Origin: Robertmurraya korlensis NBRC 107688 | GTDB lineage: Bacteria; Bacillota; Bacilli; Bacillales; Cytobacillaceae | Length of the DNA stretch: 64,000 nucleotides | Direction: 5' to 3' | Assembly: GCF_001591645.1 (NCBI RefSeq) | Contig: NZ_BCVH01000006.1 | Location: forward strand, 1-64,000 | Shown here: positions 1 through 8,386 of the stretch, piece after piece | Position numbering within the stretch: position 1 is the stretch's first letter | Layout of the letters: each line of letters begins with the position of its first letter | Notes under the pieces: generated by a model | What the model was told of the DNA's origin: nothing | Databases searched by the model: none | The model's input: only the letters and a program-made list of their open reading frames with translations | Made by a program: the position numbers and the translations under genes

Positions 1-18
1 GGTTGGCTAATGCCAACC
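1..18 (-). terminator. Hairpin downstream of ylaF
   Basis: Arms GGTTGGC and GCCAACC surround a TAAT loop just past the stop codon of the minus-strand ylaF gene. The T tract expected on the minus strand would lie beyond the window edge, so termination is likely but not proven. Confidence 0.55.
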
Positions 19-21
19 CTT

Positions 22-207
22 TTATAGTTTCCCCTGTTCTCGCATTTTTTTCTTTGTCGTAAATCCAAATCCCATTACGATAACAAGTGCAACTATCGAA
101 GCAAGGATGCCCGTTAAACTACGATAACCAATGGCTATTCCCGTTCCCATCATACAAGCTGCTGAAGCTAAAGCAAAAAATAATAATGGCCACTTAATTG
201 ATTTCAA
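22..207 (-). CDS. ylaF: YlaF-like small membrane protein (DUF5325 family)
   Basis: This 61-residue protein has two predicted membrane helices (about residues 6-26 and 32-50) and a basic tail (TTKKKMREQGKL). An AAGGAGG ribosome-binding site lies just upstream on the minus strand. Size, two-helix layout and position divergent from typA match B. subtilis YlaF. Its function is unknown. The assignment rests on synteny and topology. Confidence 0.75.
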   Translation of the reverse strand: MKSIKWPLLFFALASAACMMGTGIAIGYRSLTGILASIVALVIVMGFGFTTKKKMREQGKL

Positions 208-320
208 GATAAAACCTCCTTGAGTGAGGTATTAGAATGTAAATAATTTGTGAAAAATAAAAGGGTATACGCTCCAATAATTATTTTACACAAAATATTA
301 CTAGGTTTCCACCTCGAATA

Positions 321-329
321 TGATATAAT
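321..329 (+). promoter_or_regulatory. Extended -10 promoter of typA
   Basis: TGATATAAT fits an extended -10 (TGnTATAAT) about 60 bp before the typA start. No good -35 is visible at 16-18 bp, as is common when the TGn extension is present. Confidence 0.55.
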
Positions 330-391
330 GTTTCAGTTATGACTAAAAAAGTAAAAATAAAAGTTTATATAAAAATGTAGGAGTGAACATA

Positions 392-2230
392 TTGAATTTA
401 AGAACAGACATTAGAAATATTGCAATTATTGCCCACGTTGACCACGGGAAAACTACTCTGGTTGACCAACTATTAAAGCAATCAGGAACTTTCCGTACAA
501 ATGAGCACGTGGAAGAACGTGCGATGGATTCAAATGATTTAGAAAGAGAACGTGGTATTACGATTCTTGCTAAAAACACAGCTATCCAATATAAAGACAC
601 TCGTATCAATATTCTTGATACACCAGGACATGCTGACTTCGGTGGAGAAGTTGAACGTATCATGAAGATGGTTGATGGTGTATTACTTGTCGTAGATGCA
701 TATGAAGGGTGTATGCCACAAACACGCTTTGTATTGAAAAAGGCTTTAGAGCAAAACCTTACTCCAATTGTTGTAGTAAATAAGATTGACCGTGATTTTG
801 CTCGTCCAGCTGAAGTAATTGACGAAGTAATTGATTTATTTATTGAATTGGAAGCTACTGAAGAACAATTAGAATTCCCTGTTATTTATGCATCTGCCAT
901 TAATGGTACAGCTAGTGTAAACCCAGATAAGCAGGATGAAAACATGGAATCTTTATACGAAGCAATTGTAGAAAATATTCCTTCACCAGTTGATAATCGT
1001 GAAGAGCCTCTTCAATTCCAAGTAGCATTATTAGACTATAATGACTATGTAGGAAGAATTGGTATCGGTCGTGTATTCCGCGGAACGATGAAGGTTGGGC
1101 AACAGGTAGCACTTATGAAGCTTGATGGTTCTGTAAAGCAATTCCGTGTAACAAAAATCTTCGGTTTCTTCGGTCTAAAGCGTCAGGAAATCCAAGAGGC
1201 TTTTGCAGGGGACTTGATTGCAGTTTCTGGTATGGAGGATATTAACGTAGGTGAAACAGTATGTCCGGTTGAACACCAAGAGCCACTTCCTGTCCTGCGA
1301 ATTGATGAGCCAACTCTTCAAATGACTTTCTTGGTTAATAATAGTCCATTCGCTGGAAAAGAAGGGAAATTCGTTACATCTCGTAAAATTGAAGAAAGAC
1401 TTCGTGCTCAACTTCAAACGGATGTGAGTTTACGTGTTGAAAACACAGATTCACCTGATGCATGGGTTGTTTCTGGACGTGGGGAGCTTCACCTTTCTAT
1501 TCTAATTGAGAACATGCGTCGCGAAGGCTATGAGCTCCAAGTATCGAAGCCTGAGGTAATCGTAAGAGACATCGATGGAGTACGCTGTGAGCCAGTTGAA
1601 CGTGTGCAAATTGATGTGCCTGAAGAGCATACAGGTTCTATTATGGAGTCAATGGGTGCACGTAAGGGTGAAATGGTAGATATGATTAACAACGGTAGTG
1701 GACAAGTTCGTTTAATATTCATGGTTCCTGCTAGAGGATTGATTGGATATACAACAGAATTCTTAACATTAACTCGTGGTTATGGAATTATCAACCATAG
1801 CTTTGATAGTTATCAACCAATGGCACAAGGTCAAGTAGGTGGAAGACGTCAAGGAGTACTTGTATCAATGGAATCAGGAAAAGCATCTTCTTACGGTATT
1901 ATGGGTGTTGAAGACCGTGGAACAATTTTTGTTGAGCCGGGTACTGAAATTTATGAAGGTATGATAGTTGGAGAGCATACTCGTGAAAATGACATTACGG
2001 TTAATATCACAAAGGTAAAGCAAGCAACAAATATTCGCTCTGCTAATAAAGACCAAACTACAACGATGAAAAAACCAAGAATTATGACTCTTGAGGAATC
2101 ACTTGAGTATCTAAATGAAGATGAGTATTGTGAAGTAACTCCAGAATCCATTCGTCTCCGCAAAAAGATTTTAGATAAGAACGAAAGAGAAAGAGTCGCT
2201 AAAAAGAAAAAGATGGCAGAAATGAGCTAA
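392..2230 (+). CDS. typA: Ribosome-associated GTPase TypA/BipA
   Basis: TypA/BipA is a translational GTPase related to EF-G that binds the 70S ribosome and assists 50S assembly and growth at low temperature or under stress. Near the N-terminus the sequence shows the P-loop AHVDHGKTT, the switch region RGITI, the DTPGHADF motif and NKID. EF-Tu domain II, EF-G-like domains and the TypA-specific C-terminal domain follow. I chose the TTG at 392, giving 612 residues starting MNLRTDIRN: GGAG lies 8 bp upstream and the N-terminus matches B. subtilis YlaG. The GTG at 383 overlaps that ribosome-binding site. ylaH follows 22 bp downstream and is probably cotranscribed. Confidence 0.96.
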   Translation: MNLRTDIRNIAIIAHVDHGKTTLVDQLLKQSGTFRTNEHVEERAMDSNDLERERGITILAKNTAIQYKDTRINILDTPGHADFGGEVERIMKMVDGVLLVVDAYEGCMPQTRFVLKKALEQNLTPIVVVNKIDRDFARPAEVIDEVIDLFIELEATEEQLEFPVIYASAINGTASVNPDKQDENMESLYEAIVENIPSPVDNREEPLQFQVALLDYNDYVGRIGIGRVFRGTMKVGQQVALMKLDGSVKQFRVTKIFGFFGLKRQEIQEAFAGDLIAVSGMEDINVGETVCPVEHQEPLPVLRIDEPTLQMTFLVNNSPFAGKEGKFVTSRKIEERLRAQLQTDVSLRVENTDSPDAWVVSGRGELHLSILIENMRREGYELQVSKPEVIVRDIDGVRCEPVERVQIDVPEEHTGSIMESMGARKGEMVDMINNGSGQVRLIFMVPARGLIGYTTEFLTLTRGYGIINHSFDSYQPMAQGQVGGRRQGVLVSMESGKASSYGIMGVEDRGTIFVEPGTEIYEGMIVGEHTRENDITVNITKVKQATNIRSANKDQTTTMKKPRIMTLEESLEYLNEDEYCEVTPESIRLRKKILDKNERERVAKKKKMAEMS

Positions 2231-2252
2231 GGTTTAAAAGGAGAGGGGTAGC

Positions 2253-2570
2253 GTGGAAGGATTACAAGGGTTTTCACCTAGTCTTAGATTTTTTATTGAG
2301 CTAACCGATGTAAAAACGGGTACTTGGCTTCAGTTTGTGACGTTAATTTTATTGACCGTAATTGTCTACAAATTAGGCTTTGCCAAGAAGCTGTCTATCT
2401 TAAAGAATGTTGTCATTTACACTTGTTTGGTATTAGGCTGTTTTGTTTTGTTGATTTTCTCTTATGGGCTTCCCATTGTAGAGGGATTAGCTGTTGCAGC
2501 TACCATTCTTATCATTTATAAAATTCGGCTTCATCAAGAGAGAAAACATCAAGTGAATGTAGAGGAGTAA
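2253..2570 (+). CDS. ylaH: YlaH-like membrane protein
   Basis: This 105-residue protein has about three hydrophobic segments (residues 28-44, 50-66 and 72-90) and a charged tail (KIRLHQERKHQ). It starts with GTG after GGAGAGG. Length and position directly after typA match the YlaH family, whose function is unknown. It probably belongs to the typA operon with the next gene. Confidence 0.8.
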   Translation: MEGLQGFSPSLRFFIELTDVKTGTWLQFVTLILLTVIVYKLGFAKKLSILKNVVIYTCLVLGCFVLLIFSYGLPIVEGLAVAATILIIYKIRLHQERKHQVNVEE

Positions 2571-2574
2571 TCAG

Positions 2575-2862
2575 ATGAAATCATTACAAGATACACTCTA
2601 TAATTGGCTTACGATTAAAGTGGTTGTTGATGAACGTCCAGACGATACTGCTGCTGTTGATACAGAGAAAATGTTTTATGAAATGCTTGTTAAGGATCAA
2701 GGTCTCCAAAATATCGAGGTTACAACGGATGCAGTGATGTACTATGTCCATTACGATATGGATGGGGAACGAAAATCAAGTCGCTTTCCGAGGGAGCTCA
2801 TTGAAGTGATGTTAAATCAAATCAATGAGTCACCAGAAAGATACGCAAATTACCCAGAATAA
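2575..2862 (+). CDS. Conserved small cytoplasmic protein, unknown
   Basis: I do not recognise this 95-residue protein by name. It is soluble, acidic and has no signal peptide. It starts 4 bp after ylaH with its own GAGGAG ribosome-binding site, so it is very likely the last gene of the typA-ylaH operon. A bidirectional terminator follows immediately. Alternating hydrophobic and charged stretches suggest a compact alpha/beta fold. No catalytic motif is visible. Confidence 0.7.
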   Translation: MKSLQDTLYNWLTIKVVVDERPDDTAAVDTEKMFYEMLVKDQGLQNIEVTTDAVMYYVHYDMDGERKSSRFPRELIEVMLNQINESPERYANYPE

Positions 2863-2900
2863 AAAAATCCGCTCCGTTTCGTAACGGGGCGGATTTTTTT
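2862..2900. terminator. Bidirectional terminator
   Basis: The stem ATCCGCTCCGTT / AACGGGGCGGAT with a TCGT loop is flanked by an A run on the left and a T run on the right. It can terminate both the typA-ylaH unit and the convergent ylaI gene. Confidence 0.9.
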
Positions 2901-2947
2901 ATTCATGATGTCAAAGCTACAGGGCCAAGGTGCTTCTGCTTTGCGCT

Positions 2948-3148
2948 TTACCAATCGTCCTCTTCGTCCTTAGGTTTATATAGCCTAAAGTTTCCGGTAG
3001 CAATTCTTTCTTGTGTTCGTGCTGAAATTCTATCTTCACACTCTTTACACATGAATGTATGTATAGGACGATTTCGAAGACGCTTGGCTTGAAAGGAGTC
3101 ACCGGGTAAGGATTCAATTTTATCGCAAATTACACATTTTACTCTCAT
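2948..3148 (-). CDS. ylaI: YlaI-like zinc-ribbon protein (DUF2197)
   Basis: This 66-residue protein has two Cys pairs, CVIC (about residues 5-8) and CKEC (about 35-38), separated by a basic segment (KRLRNRPIH). This is the zinc-ribbon layout of YlaI/DUF2197. The ATG at 3148 lies 7 bp after GAGGTG. An in-frame TTG at 3163 sits inside that ribosome-binding site and was rejected. Function is unknown; a nucleic-acid or protein-binding zinc knuckle is an inference. Confidence 0.85.
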   Translation of the reverse strand: MRVKCVICDKIESLPGDSFQAKRLRNRPIHTFMCKECEDRISARTQERIATGNFRLYKPKDEEDDW

Positions 3149-3233
3149 AATCGCACACCTCAAAATTTATCTTTCTCTACTGTTATTGTATAGTAAAAAT
3201 TTCTATATGGGTAGGACAAGAAGTCGAAATAAG

Positions 3234-3264
3234 GTTTCAAGGTTGAAACTACTTGAAAGTAGTT
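3234..3264. promoter_or_regulatory. Two overlapping operator-like dyads
   Basis: GTTTCAAGGTTGAAAC (3234-3249) and AACTACTTGAAAGTAGTT (3247-3264) are both perfect inverted repeats with 2-bp centres. The first covers the -35 of the downstream gene and the second fills the -35/-10 spacer. This is a typical place for a repressor. Confidence 0.55.
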
Positions 3265-3271
3265 ATAAGAT
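3243..3271 (+). promoter_or_regulatory. Sigma-A promoter of the PPOX-family gene
   Basis: TTGAAA (3243-3248), a 17-bp spacer and TAAGAT (3266-3271) precede the gene at 3294. Both overlapping dyads fall within this promoter, suggesting regulated expression. Confidence 0.5.
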
Positions 3272-3293
3272 AGAAATATAAGGAGGGAATGGT

Positions 3294-3749
3294 ATGCCTA
3301 ACCAAGTGGAACAAAAATTAATTCAGCCGCTGTTTGATGCCTTGCAAAAGGAACGTTTTGTAACGCTTTCAACAGTAGATTTTGAAACAGGGGGGCCGAA
3401 TGTAAGTGCCATCTCTTGGATTTTAGCAAAAACAGATGAAAAAATCTATTTTGCGGTTGATAATCGTTCGAGAATTGTGCAAAACATTCAAAAGAATAAT
3501 CAGGTTGTTATTAATATGATTGCAAATGAATCAACCTATTCAATTAGTGGAGAAGCAAGTGTTAAGATGGAAAAAATAAACGATATTCCACTAAAGCTTG
3601 CTCTAATAGAAATATCCATTAAAGAAGTACGTGACGTCATGTTTTACGGCTCTAAAATAACTGTAGAGCCAGAATATGATAAGACCTATGATAAAGCAGC
3701 AGCAACACGTCTTGATAATCAAGTCATGGATGCAATGAGAAAAGCTTAG
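3294..3749 (+). CDS. Pyridoxamine 5'-phosphate oxidase family (flavin-binding split barrel) protein
   Basis: This 151-residue protein has the split beta-barrel pattern of the PPOX/flavin reductase-like family: an N-terminal helix, the strand motif FVTLSTVD, PNVSAISWIL, then IYFAVDNRSRIVQNIQKNNQVVINM. Such proteins usually bind FMN, F420 or heme as dimers. Conserved residues of true pyridoxamine phosphate oxidase are not evident, so a substrate cannot be named. It is monocistronic, with AAGGAGGG before the ATG, a terminator overlapping its stop codon and two operator-like dyads in its promoter. A redox or stress role is inferred only. Confidence 0.8.
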   Translation: MPNQVEQKLIQPLFDALQKERFVTLSTVDFETGGPNVSAISWILAKTDEKIYFAVDNRSRIVQNIQKNNQVVINMIANESTYSISGEASVKMEKINDIPLKLALIEISIKEVRDVMFYGSKITVEPEYDKTYDKAAATRLDNQVMDAMRKA

Positions 3750-3769
3750 CCTGTAGGGGCTAAGCTTTT
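3740..3769 (+). terminator. Terminator overlapping the PPOX gene stop
   Basis: A 12-bp stem AAAAGCTTAGCC / GGCTAAGCTTTT with loop TGTAG contains the stop codon. The A and T ends allow function for the convergent ylaJ as well. Confidence 0.75.
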
Positions 3770-3782
3770 GGCTTAGAATAGG

Positions 3783-4382
3783 TTAATCTTTATGGCCTTT
3801 TGACTGTTTTTCTTGAGTTTTCTCCAACTTTTCGGTTTCTTCTTCATTTAATTTACGTTTTGTTTTTTCAGTGGCTTTGTTAGCGTTTGGATCAATGATA
3901 TCCGCTGGAACCTCAGGCATTAAGCGCCCTGAAATATCAGCTAATTCATTCACAATGCCTTGAAAGGGCTTACCGCTTTGAATATCTTCTTGGATTTCCC
4001 TTAATCGTGCTGTCATATCTGGATCAGCTACAACCACTGCTCGTGCACCGTGTGGATCATCTTTCAAACTTTCTGCTACGGTATATTTGATAGATCCTAC
4101 TTGAGATCTGTCTATGTCTTCGTTCACATCAATCCCAACAATTGCATATCTTCCTAATACAACTGCGGTTGCATCATTCACACTTGGGATGGAAGTTGCT
4201 ATATCAACCAGGTGCTTTGAAACCTTTTGTCCCGTTTCACGGTCAATATTAGGGATTGTACTATTTTTCACATTTATTGTATGTGTTTCCTCGTTCTGGT
4301 TTGCTTTAGATGTGGCATTATCCTGATTTCCGCACGCGGTAATAAACAGGCAACTTGCAAGTATTGCCATTGTTTTCCTCAT
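3783..4382 (-). CDS. ylaJ: YhcN/YlaJ-family sporulation lipoprotein
   Basis: This 199-residue lipoprotein has the start MRKTMAILASC, a hydrophobic core and a lipobox ITAC-G (cleavage before Cys17). The body carries the YhcN/YlaJ signature, including VLGRYAIVGIDV and repeated VADPD/ARAVVVA segments. The tail is highly charged and Lys/Glu-rich. Family members are spore inner-membrane or cortex-associated lipoproteins that affect germination. The ATG at 4382 follows GGAGGT by 7 bp; a GTG three codons earlier overlaps that site. It is divergent from phoH2. Confidence 0.9.
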   Translation of the reverse strand: MRKTMAILASCLFITACGNQDNATSKANQNEETHTINVKNSTIPNIDRETGQKVSKHLVDIATSIPSVNDATAVVLGRYAIVGIDVNEDIDRSQVGSIKYTVAESLKDDPHGARAVVVADPDMTARLREIQEDIQSGKPFQGIVNELADISGRLMPEVPADIIDPNANKATEKTKRKLNEEETEKLEKTQEKQSKGHKD

Positions 4383-4553
4383 AAGTTCCACCTCCGAATA
4401 TGTTTGGTTACCGTTTATTGTGCAAAAATTCTTCTATCTTTATACAAGAAAACATATAGTTTACCAAAGCTCTTTTCTTAAGCAGAATTTTTGGCAAGGA
4501 CATGTGGTTAATTCAAATTACTATAGAAATTAAGAGGAGCAGGAGGCATCAGT

Positions 4554-5882
4554 TTGAGTAAAATTTACGTATTAGATACCAATGTCTTGTTACAAGACCC
4601 ATATTCCATCTTTTCCTTTGAGGACAATGAGGTAGTTATACCAGCCGTTGTCTTAGAAGAAGTGGATTCGAAAAAAAGGTATATGGATGAAATTGGAAGA
4701 AACGCAAGACAAGTATCAAGGCTCATTGATAACTTAAGACAAACTGGAAAATTACATGAAAAAATTCCGCTTGAAAATGGTGGAGTAATGAGAATTGAGT
4801 TAAACCACCGGTCTTTTCATCAGCTCCAGGATATTTTTGTTGAGAAAACAAATGATAACAGGATATTAGCTGTAGCCAAAAACCTATCTTTAGAAGAGGA
4901 AACCAAAGAGGATGGTCGTTTAGTAATTCTGGTCAGTAAAGATGCGTTAGTTCGGGTTAAAGCTGATGCAATCGGTTTGAATTCAGAGGACTTTTTAAGT
5001 GACCGAGTAATAGAAAATGATGCGATTTATACTGGTTATGCTGAGTTATTTGTGGAAGTGGATGTATTGAATCAGTTTTACGAAAAGGGAGAAATTCCAA
5101 TATCGTTATTTTCGACGTATTCTTTTTATCCGAATCAGTTTTTGGTACTTAAGGATGCCATGGGCTCATCGCAATCTGCACTTGGAATGGTCGATTCAAA
5201 ACGACAAAAAGTAAAGAAGCTAGTGTTTGATCATGACCATATTTGGGGAATTCGCTCAAGAAATGTTCAACAGACAATGGCGATTGAATTACTTTTAAGA
5301 AAAGACATTCCACTTGTTACATTAATTGGTAAGGCAGGAACTGGGAAGACTCTCCTTGCGCTTGCTGCTGGATTGATGCAAACGGAGGATTTTGGGGAAT
5401 ATAAAAAACTATTAGTCGCTAGACCGATTGTTCCTGTAGGTAAAGACCTTGGATTCTTACCTGGTGAAAAGGAAGAAAAACTACGGCCTTGGATGCAACC
5501 GATTCATGATAATTTAGAATATCTATTCAATGTAAAAAAACCTGGAGAATTGGATGCTATTCTTGCGGGGATGGGCTCCATTGAAGTAGAGGCTCTTACC
5601 TATATTAGAGGGAGAAGTATACCTGAGCAATTTATCATCATTGATGAAGCTCAAAATTTAACGAAACATGAAGTGAAGACCATTCTTACAAGAGTTGGTG
5701 AAAAAAGTAAAATCGTTCTAATGGGAGACCCAGAGCAGATTGATCATCCGTATCTTGATGCTTATAATAATGGCCTTACATATGTAGTCGAAAGGTTTAA
5801 AGACCAATCGGTTTCAGGCCATGTTAAATTATTTAAGGGGGAAAGATCCGGTCTTGCTCAATTAGCAGCTGACCTTTTATAA
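4554..5882 (+). CDS. ylaK: PhoH2: PIN domain fused to PhoH ATPase (YlaK)
   Basis: The 442-residue protein combines an N-terminal PIN ribonuclease domain (acidic residues in IYVLDTNVLLQD and DNRILAVA, about residues 1-135) with a C-terminal PhoH P-loop ATPase. Walker A is GKAGTGKT (about residues 259-266) and Walker B is FIIIDEAQN. PhoH2 proteins are described as ATP-driven RNA-unwinding ribonucleases. Here there is no adjacent phoAT antitoxin-like gene. The TTG start follows AGGAGG by 8 bp. Confidence 0.93.
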   Translation: MSKIYVLDTNVLLQDPYSIFSFEDNEVVIPAVVLEEVDSKKRYMDEIGRNARQVSRLIDNLRQTGKLHEKIPLENGGVMRIELNHRSFHQLQDIFVEKTNDNRILAVAKNLSLEEETKEDGRLVILVSKDALVRVKADAIGLNSEDFLSDRVIENDAIYTGYAELFVEVDVLNQFYEKGEIPISLFSTYSFYPNQFLVLKDAMGSSQSALGMVDSKRQKVKKLVFDHDHIWGIRSRNVQQTMAIELLLRKDIPLVTLIGKAGTGKTLLALAAGLMQTEDFGEYKKLLVARPIVPVGKDLGFLPGEKEEKLRPWMQPIHDNLEYLFNVKKPGELDAILAGMGSIEVEALTYIRGRSIPEQFIIIDEAQNLTKHEVKTILTRVGEKSKIVLMGDPEQIDHPYLDAYNNGLTYVVERFKDQSVSGHVKLFKGERSGLAQLAADLL

Positions 5883-5925
5883 TCAAGTGATTTTTTTTAC
5901 CCTTAAATGGCACAAGCATTAACAA

Positions 5926-5968
5926 GCTATCAAATAGAAGAAGGATTGCCCTTCTTTTATTTGATAGC
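5926..5968. other. Strong inverted repeat between convergent genes
   Basis: A 19-bp near-perfect stem (one G-U pair) with loop ATTGC begins GCTATCAAATAG and ends CTATTTGATAGC-like. It overlaps the stop codon of the minus-strand gene at 5957. Neither flank has a proper T tract, so it is not a textbook intrinsic terminator. Confidence 0.7.
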
Positions 5969-6454
5969 AACCGAACGGATATTTTTTATTGGTTGATGCT
6001 TATTAGAACCATCTCCATAAAAGGCATAAACTGGTCCATCTTCGAGTAGAGGCTTTCCGTCCTTTGAGAAACCCAAAATTAATTCTTGTCCTACCTCTAG
6101 TGGCATAGAAACCTCACCTTCAGTAGTAACTAGTAAGAGACTTTTTGCATCTTCTTTTATTTCTGCATTTTTTAAAAATGGCTTGAGTGGCATCCCGAAC
6201 GTCCCTGTCAATATCTTTTCTTTTTCAAATTTTTTCTCCGTCTTTAAGGTTGGAGGAAATACTGCACCTTCCATTATTTCTCGGTCCCAATGCTTAGACA
6301 TGCTTTTTTTATACACCTCTAGATCATCCACTTTTTCCTGACTTCCTTCGAAATAGGTAGTTAGATCTACTCGACGATCGTCAAAGATCCACACTCCAGG
6401 GTCTAAGGTGATTGTAAATGCTACTTTCCCTTGAATAGGTATAATCTTTTCCAT
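5957..6454 (-). CDS. ylaL: Conserved protein at the ylaL position
   Basis: This 165-residue soluble protein is preceded by a good AAAGGGGG ribosome-binding site. By order (phoH2 - this gene - ylaN) and opposite orientation it corresponds to B. subtilis ylaL. The sequence is beta-rich, with motifs GVWIFDDRRVDLTTYF, FPPTLKTEKKF and PLEVGQELILGFSKDGKP. Homologues are sometimes labelled peptidyl-prolyl isomerase, but I see no recognised isomerase signature. Function is unknown. Confidence 0.65.
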   Translation of the reverse strand: MEKIIPIQGKVAFTITLDPGVWIFDDRRVDLTTYFEGSQEKVDDLEVYKKSMSKHWDREIMEGAVFPPTLKTEKKFEKEKILTGTFGMPLKPFLKNAEIKEDAKSLLLVTTEGEVSMPLEVGQELILGFSKDGKPLLEDGPVYAFYGDGSNKHQPIKNIRSVAIK

Positions 6455-6560
6455 AACAGTTCCCCCTTTGTATCTTTAGTATAGACGTAAAAAGGTTAAA
6501 AGTCATTTATGGAGGAAATTCAAAATTTCTGAATCTTTGTACGGGATCTCCTTATTATCC

Positions 6561-6589
6561 TTGCAATTTTCCTTTTAAACGTATAAAAT
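6561..6589 (+). promoter_or_regulatory. Sigma-A promoter of ylaN
   Basis: TTGCAA (6561-6566), a 17-bp spacer and TAAAAT (6584-6589) lie 40 bp upstream of the TTG start of ylaN. Confidence 0.6.
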
Positions 6590-6628
6590 TTATAGATAGG
6601 ATAAACGCTCGGAAACGGGGGGACTAAG

Positions 6629-6910
6629 TTGGCGTCTGACATGGTATTAGATCATAAAGAAAGAGCAAATGCCTTATTAAAGGCTGACGCTGATAAAATT
6701 CTAAAGTTAATTAAAGTACAAATGGATAACTTAACGATGCCTCAGTGTCCGTTATATGAAGAGGTTCTGGACACACAAATGTTTGGTCTATCTCGTGAAA
6801 TAGATTTTGCTGTTCGCCTTGGTTTGATTGAAGTAAAAGAAGGTAAGGCGATTTTAGGAGAACTAGAAAGAGAACTATCAGCCCTTCATGAAGCATCGCA
6901 AAGAAAATAA
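6629..6910 (+). CDS. ylaN: YlaN family iron-homeostasis protein
   Basis: This 93-residue protein is almost colinear with B. subtilis YlaN, with the highly conserved core [14 protein letters not shown] and [13 protein letters not shown]. Work on Bacillus and Staphylococcus links YlaN to growth under iron limitation, as an Fe(II)-binding partner of Fur. It starts with TTG after GGGGGGA and has its own promoter and terminator. Confidence 0.95.
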   Translation: MASDMVLDHKERANALLKADADKILKLIKVQMDNLTMPQCPLYEEVLDTQMFGLSREIDFAVRLGLIEVKEGKAILGELERELSALHEASQRK

Positions 6911-6923
6911 CGTACTTTCGAAA

Positions 6924-6961
6924 GCTCAAACTTTCTCGAGAGAGACTGTTTGAGTTTTTTT
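6924..6961 (+). terminator. Terminator of ylaN
   Basis: Outer stem CTCAAAC / GTTTGAG, with an internal TCTC/GAGA pairing, is followed by seven T residues. Confidence 0.9.
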
Positions 6962-7097
6962 ATAAAAGTATTTTTTCTGAAAATTTGATATAATCAAGAT
7001 AATAATTTTCAGTTGTAATTTCTTCACATCAAATGCAAGAATTTCAATGTTATAATATAATACATATTACGACTAAGAAGATGGGGAAGAGGGTTAC

Positions 7098-8312
7098 ATG
7101 TTTAAAAAAATATTAAAATCATACGATTATTCGTTAATCCTAGTTGTGGTATTGTTATCGTTATTTGGACTAGTTATGATTTATAGCTCAAGTATGGTTA
7201 CAGCCATTCAAAGGTATGGATATGAAAGTGATCATTTTTACGATCGGCAAAAACTATTCTTAATAGGTGGAGCTGTATTATTTCTGTTCTTTTCTTTATT
7301 TCCTTACAAAATTATGCTTAGCAACCGCTTTTTGATTCCGATTGTGTTACTTTCCTTTACTTTACTCATTTTCATATTTCCATTCGGACATTCCGCGGGA
7401 AATGCTCAAAGTTGGTATAAGATTGGACCTATTAGCCTTCAACCATCAGAATTTGTCAAGGTAAGTGTTATTGTTTACTTGTCGGCAGTGTATGCAAAGA
7501 AGCAGTCATATATCAATCAATTTAATCATGGTGTACTACCACCTCTTGCTTTCATCATCATTGTCTGCTTTTTAATTGCACTTCAGCCCGACTTTGGGAC
7601 AGCTGCGCTTATAGTAGCTATTTCAGGGATAATAATTATATCTTCTGGAATGAATATAAAGAATATAGGCAAATTAGTTATGTTGGGTGCTGTACCATCT
7701 ATACCACTACTAATATTATTTAAGGATAAAATTTTTTCCTCTGTTCGTGTCGGAAGATTTGAAGCATTTATGAATCCTTTTGCCGAAGAAATAGCCCAAA
7801 AGGAAGGCTATCATATGGTAAATTCATTTCTTGCTTTAGGGGCTGGCGGTATTAAAGGTCTTGGGTTAGGCCAAAGTGTTCAAAAATTAGGGTATTTACC
7901 TGAACCACATACTGACTTTATAATGGCTGTAATATCTGAGGAACTTGGAGTATTAGGAGTTGCATTCGTATTATTTGGTTTAGGGTTTATTGTCCTAAAA
8001 GGGATCTACATTGGTTTAAAAAGCAAGGATGCTTTTGGTAGTTTGCTAGCTATCGGTATTTCGGGGATGGTAGGAATTCAATCATTCGTTAACTTAGCAG
8101 GTGTTTCGGGAGTTATTCCCTTAACAGGAGTTCCATTGCCTTTTATCAGTTATGGTGGATCATCTATTCTGCAACTCTCCATCTCAATGGGCATTCTAGT
8201 AAATGTTTCTATGTTCGTAAATTACGAAAAGAAGTATAAGGATACAGATAGTAAAAAAGCAGAAACATTTACTTCTACTAATCGTTTTGAAGGCTTTCAA
8301 ATAAGAAAATAA
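7098..8312 (+). CDS. ftsW: Peptidoglycan polymerase FtsW
   Basis: This 404-residue SEDS-family glycosyltransferase polymerises lipid II at the division septum with its class B PBP partner (here PBP2B). It has about ten membrane helices, the N-terminal LVMIYSSSMV motif, QPSEFVKV, QPDFGTA, LPEPHTDFIMAVISEELG and the C-terminal GVPLPFISYGGSS signature. A paralogue, spoVE, lies near 57.3 kb. Position between ylaN and pycA matches B. subtilis ftsW (ylaO). TATAAT-like -10 boxes at 7051-7061 precede it without a clear -35. Confidence 0.95.
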   Translation: MFKKILKSYDYSLILVVVLLSLFGLVMIYSSSMVTAIQRYGYESDHFYDRQKLFLIGGAVLFLFFSLFPYKIMLSNRFLIPIVLLSFTLLIFIFPFGHSAGNAQSWYKIGPISLQPSEFVKVSVIVYLSAVYAKKQSYINQFNHGVLPPLAFIIIVCFLIALQPDFGTAALIVAISGIIIISSGMNIKNIGKLVMLGAVPSIPLLILFKDKIFSSVRVGRFEAFMNPFAEEIAQKEGYHMVNSFLALGAGGIKGLGLGQSVQKLGYLPEPHTDFIMAVISEELGVLGVAFVLFGLGFIVLKGIYIGLKSKDAFGSLLAIGISGMVGIQSFVNLAGVSGVIPLTGVPLPFISYGGSSILQLSISMGILVNVSMFVNYEKKYKDTDSKKAETFTSTNRFEGFQIRK

Positions 8313-8343
8313 GCGCTCTTGGTTTCCAAACCAAGCGCTTTTT
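8311..8343 (+). terminator. Terminator of ftsW
   Basis: Stem AAGCGC...TTGGTTT / AAACCAAGCGCTT with a 2-nt bulge overlaps the stop codon and is followed by T residues. Confidence 0.85.
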
Positions 8344-8386
8344 ATAAATACAATTCAGTATAAATATACAGAATGGGGTGTTTTAT

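Noticed and set aside
343-663. Open frame antisense to the start of typA
   Set aside because: No ribosome-binding site, no recognisable domain, and it mirrors the codon pattern of typA on the other strand.
8378-8386. GTG start for pycA
   Set aside because: It lies inside the GGGGTG ribosome-binding site that serves the TTG at 8387.
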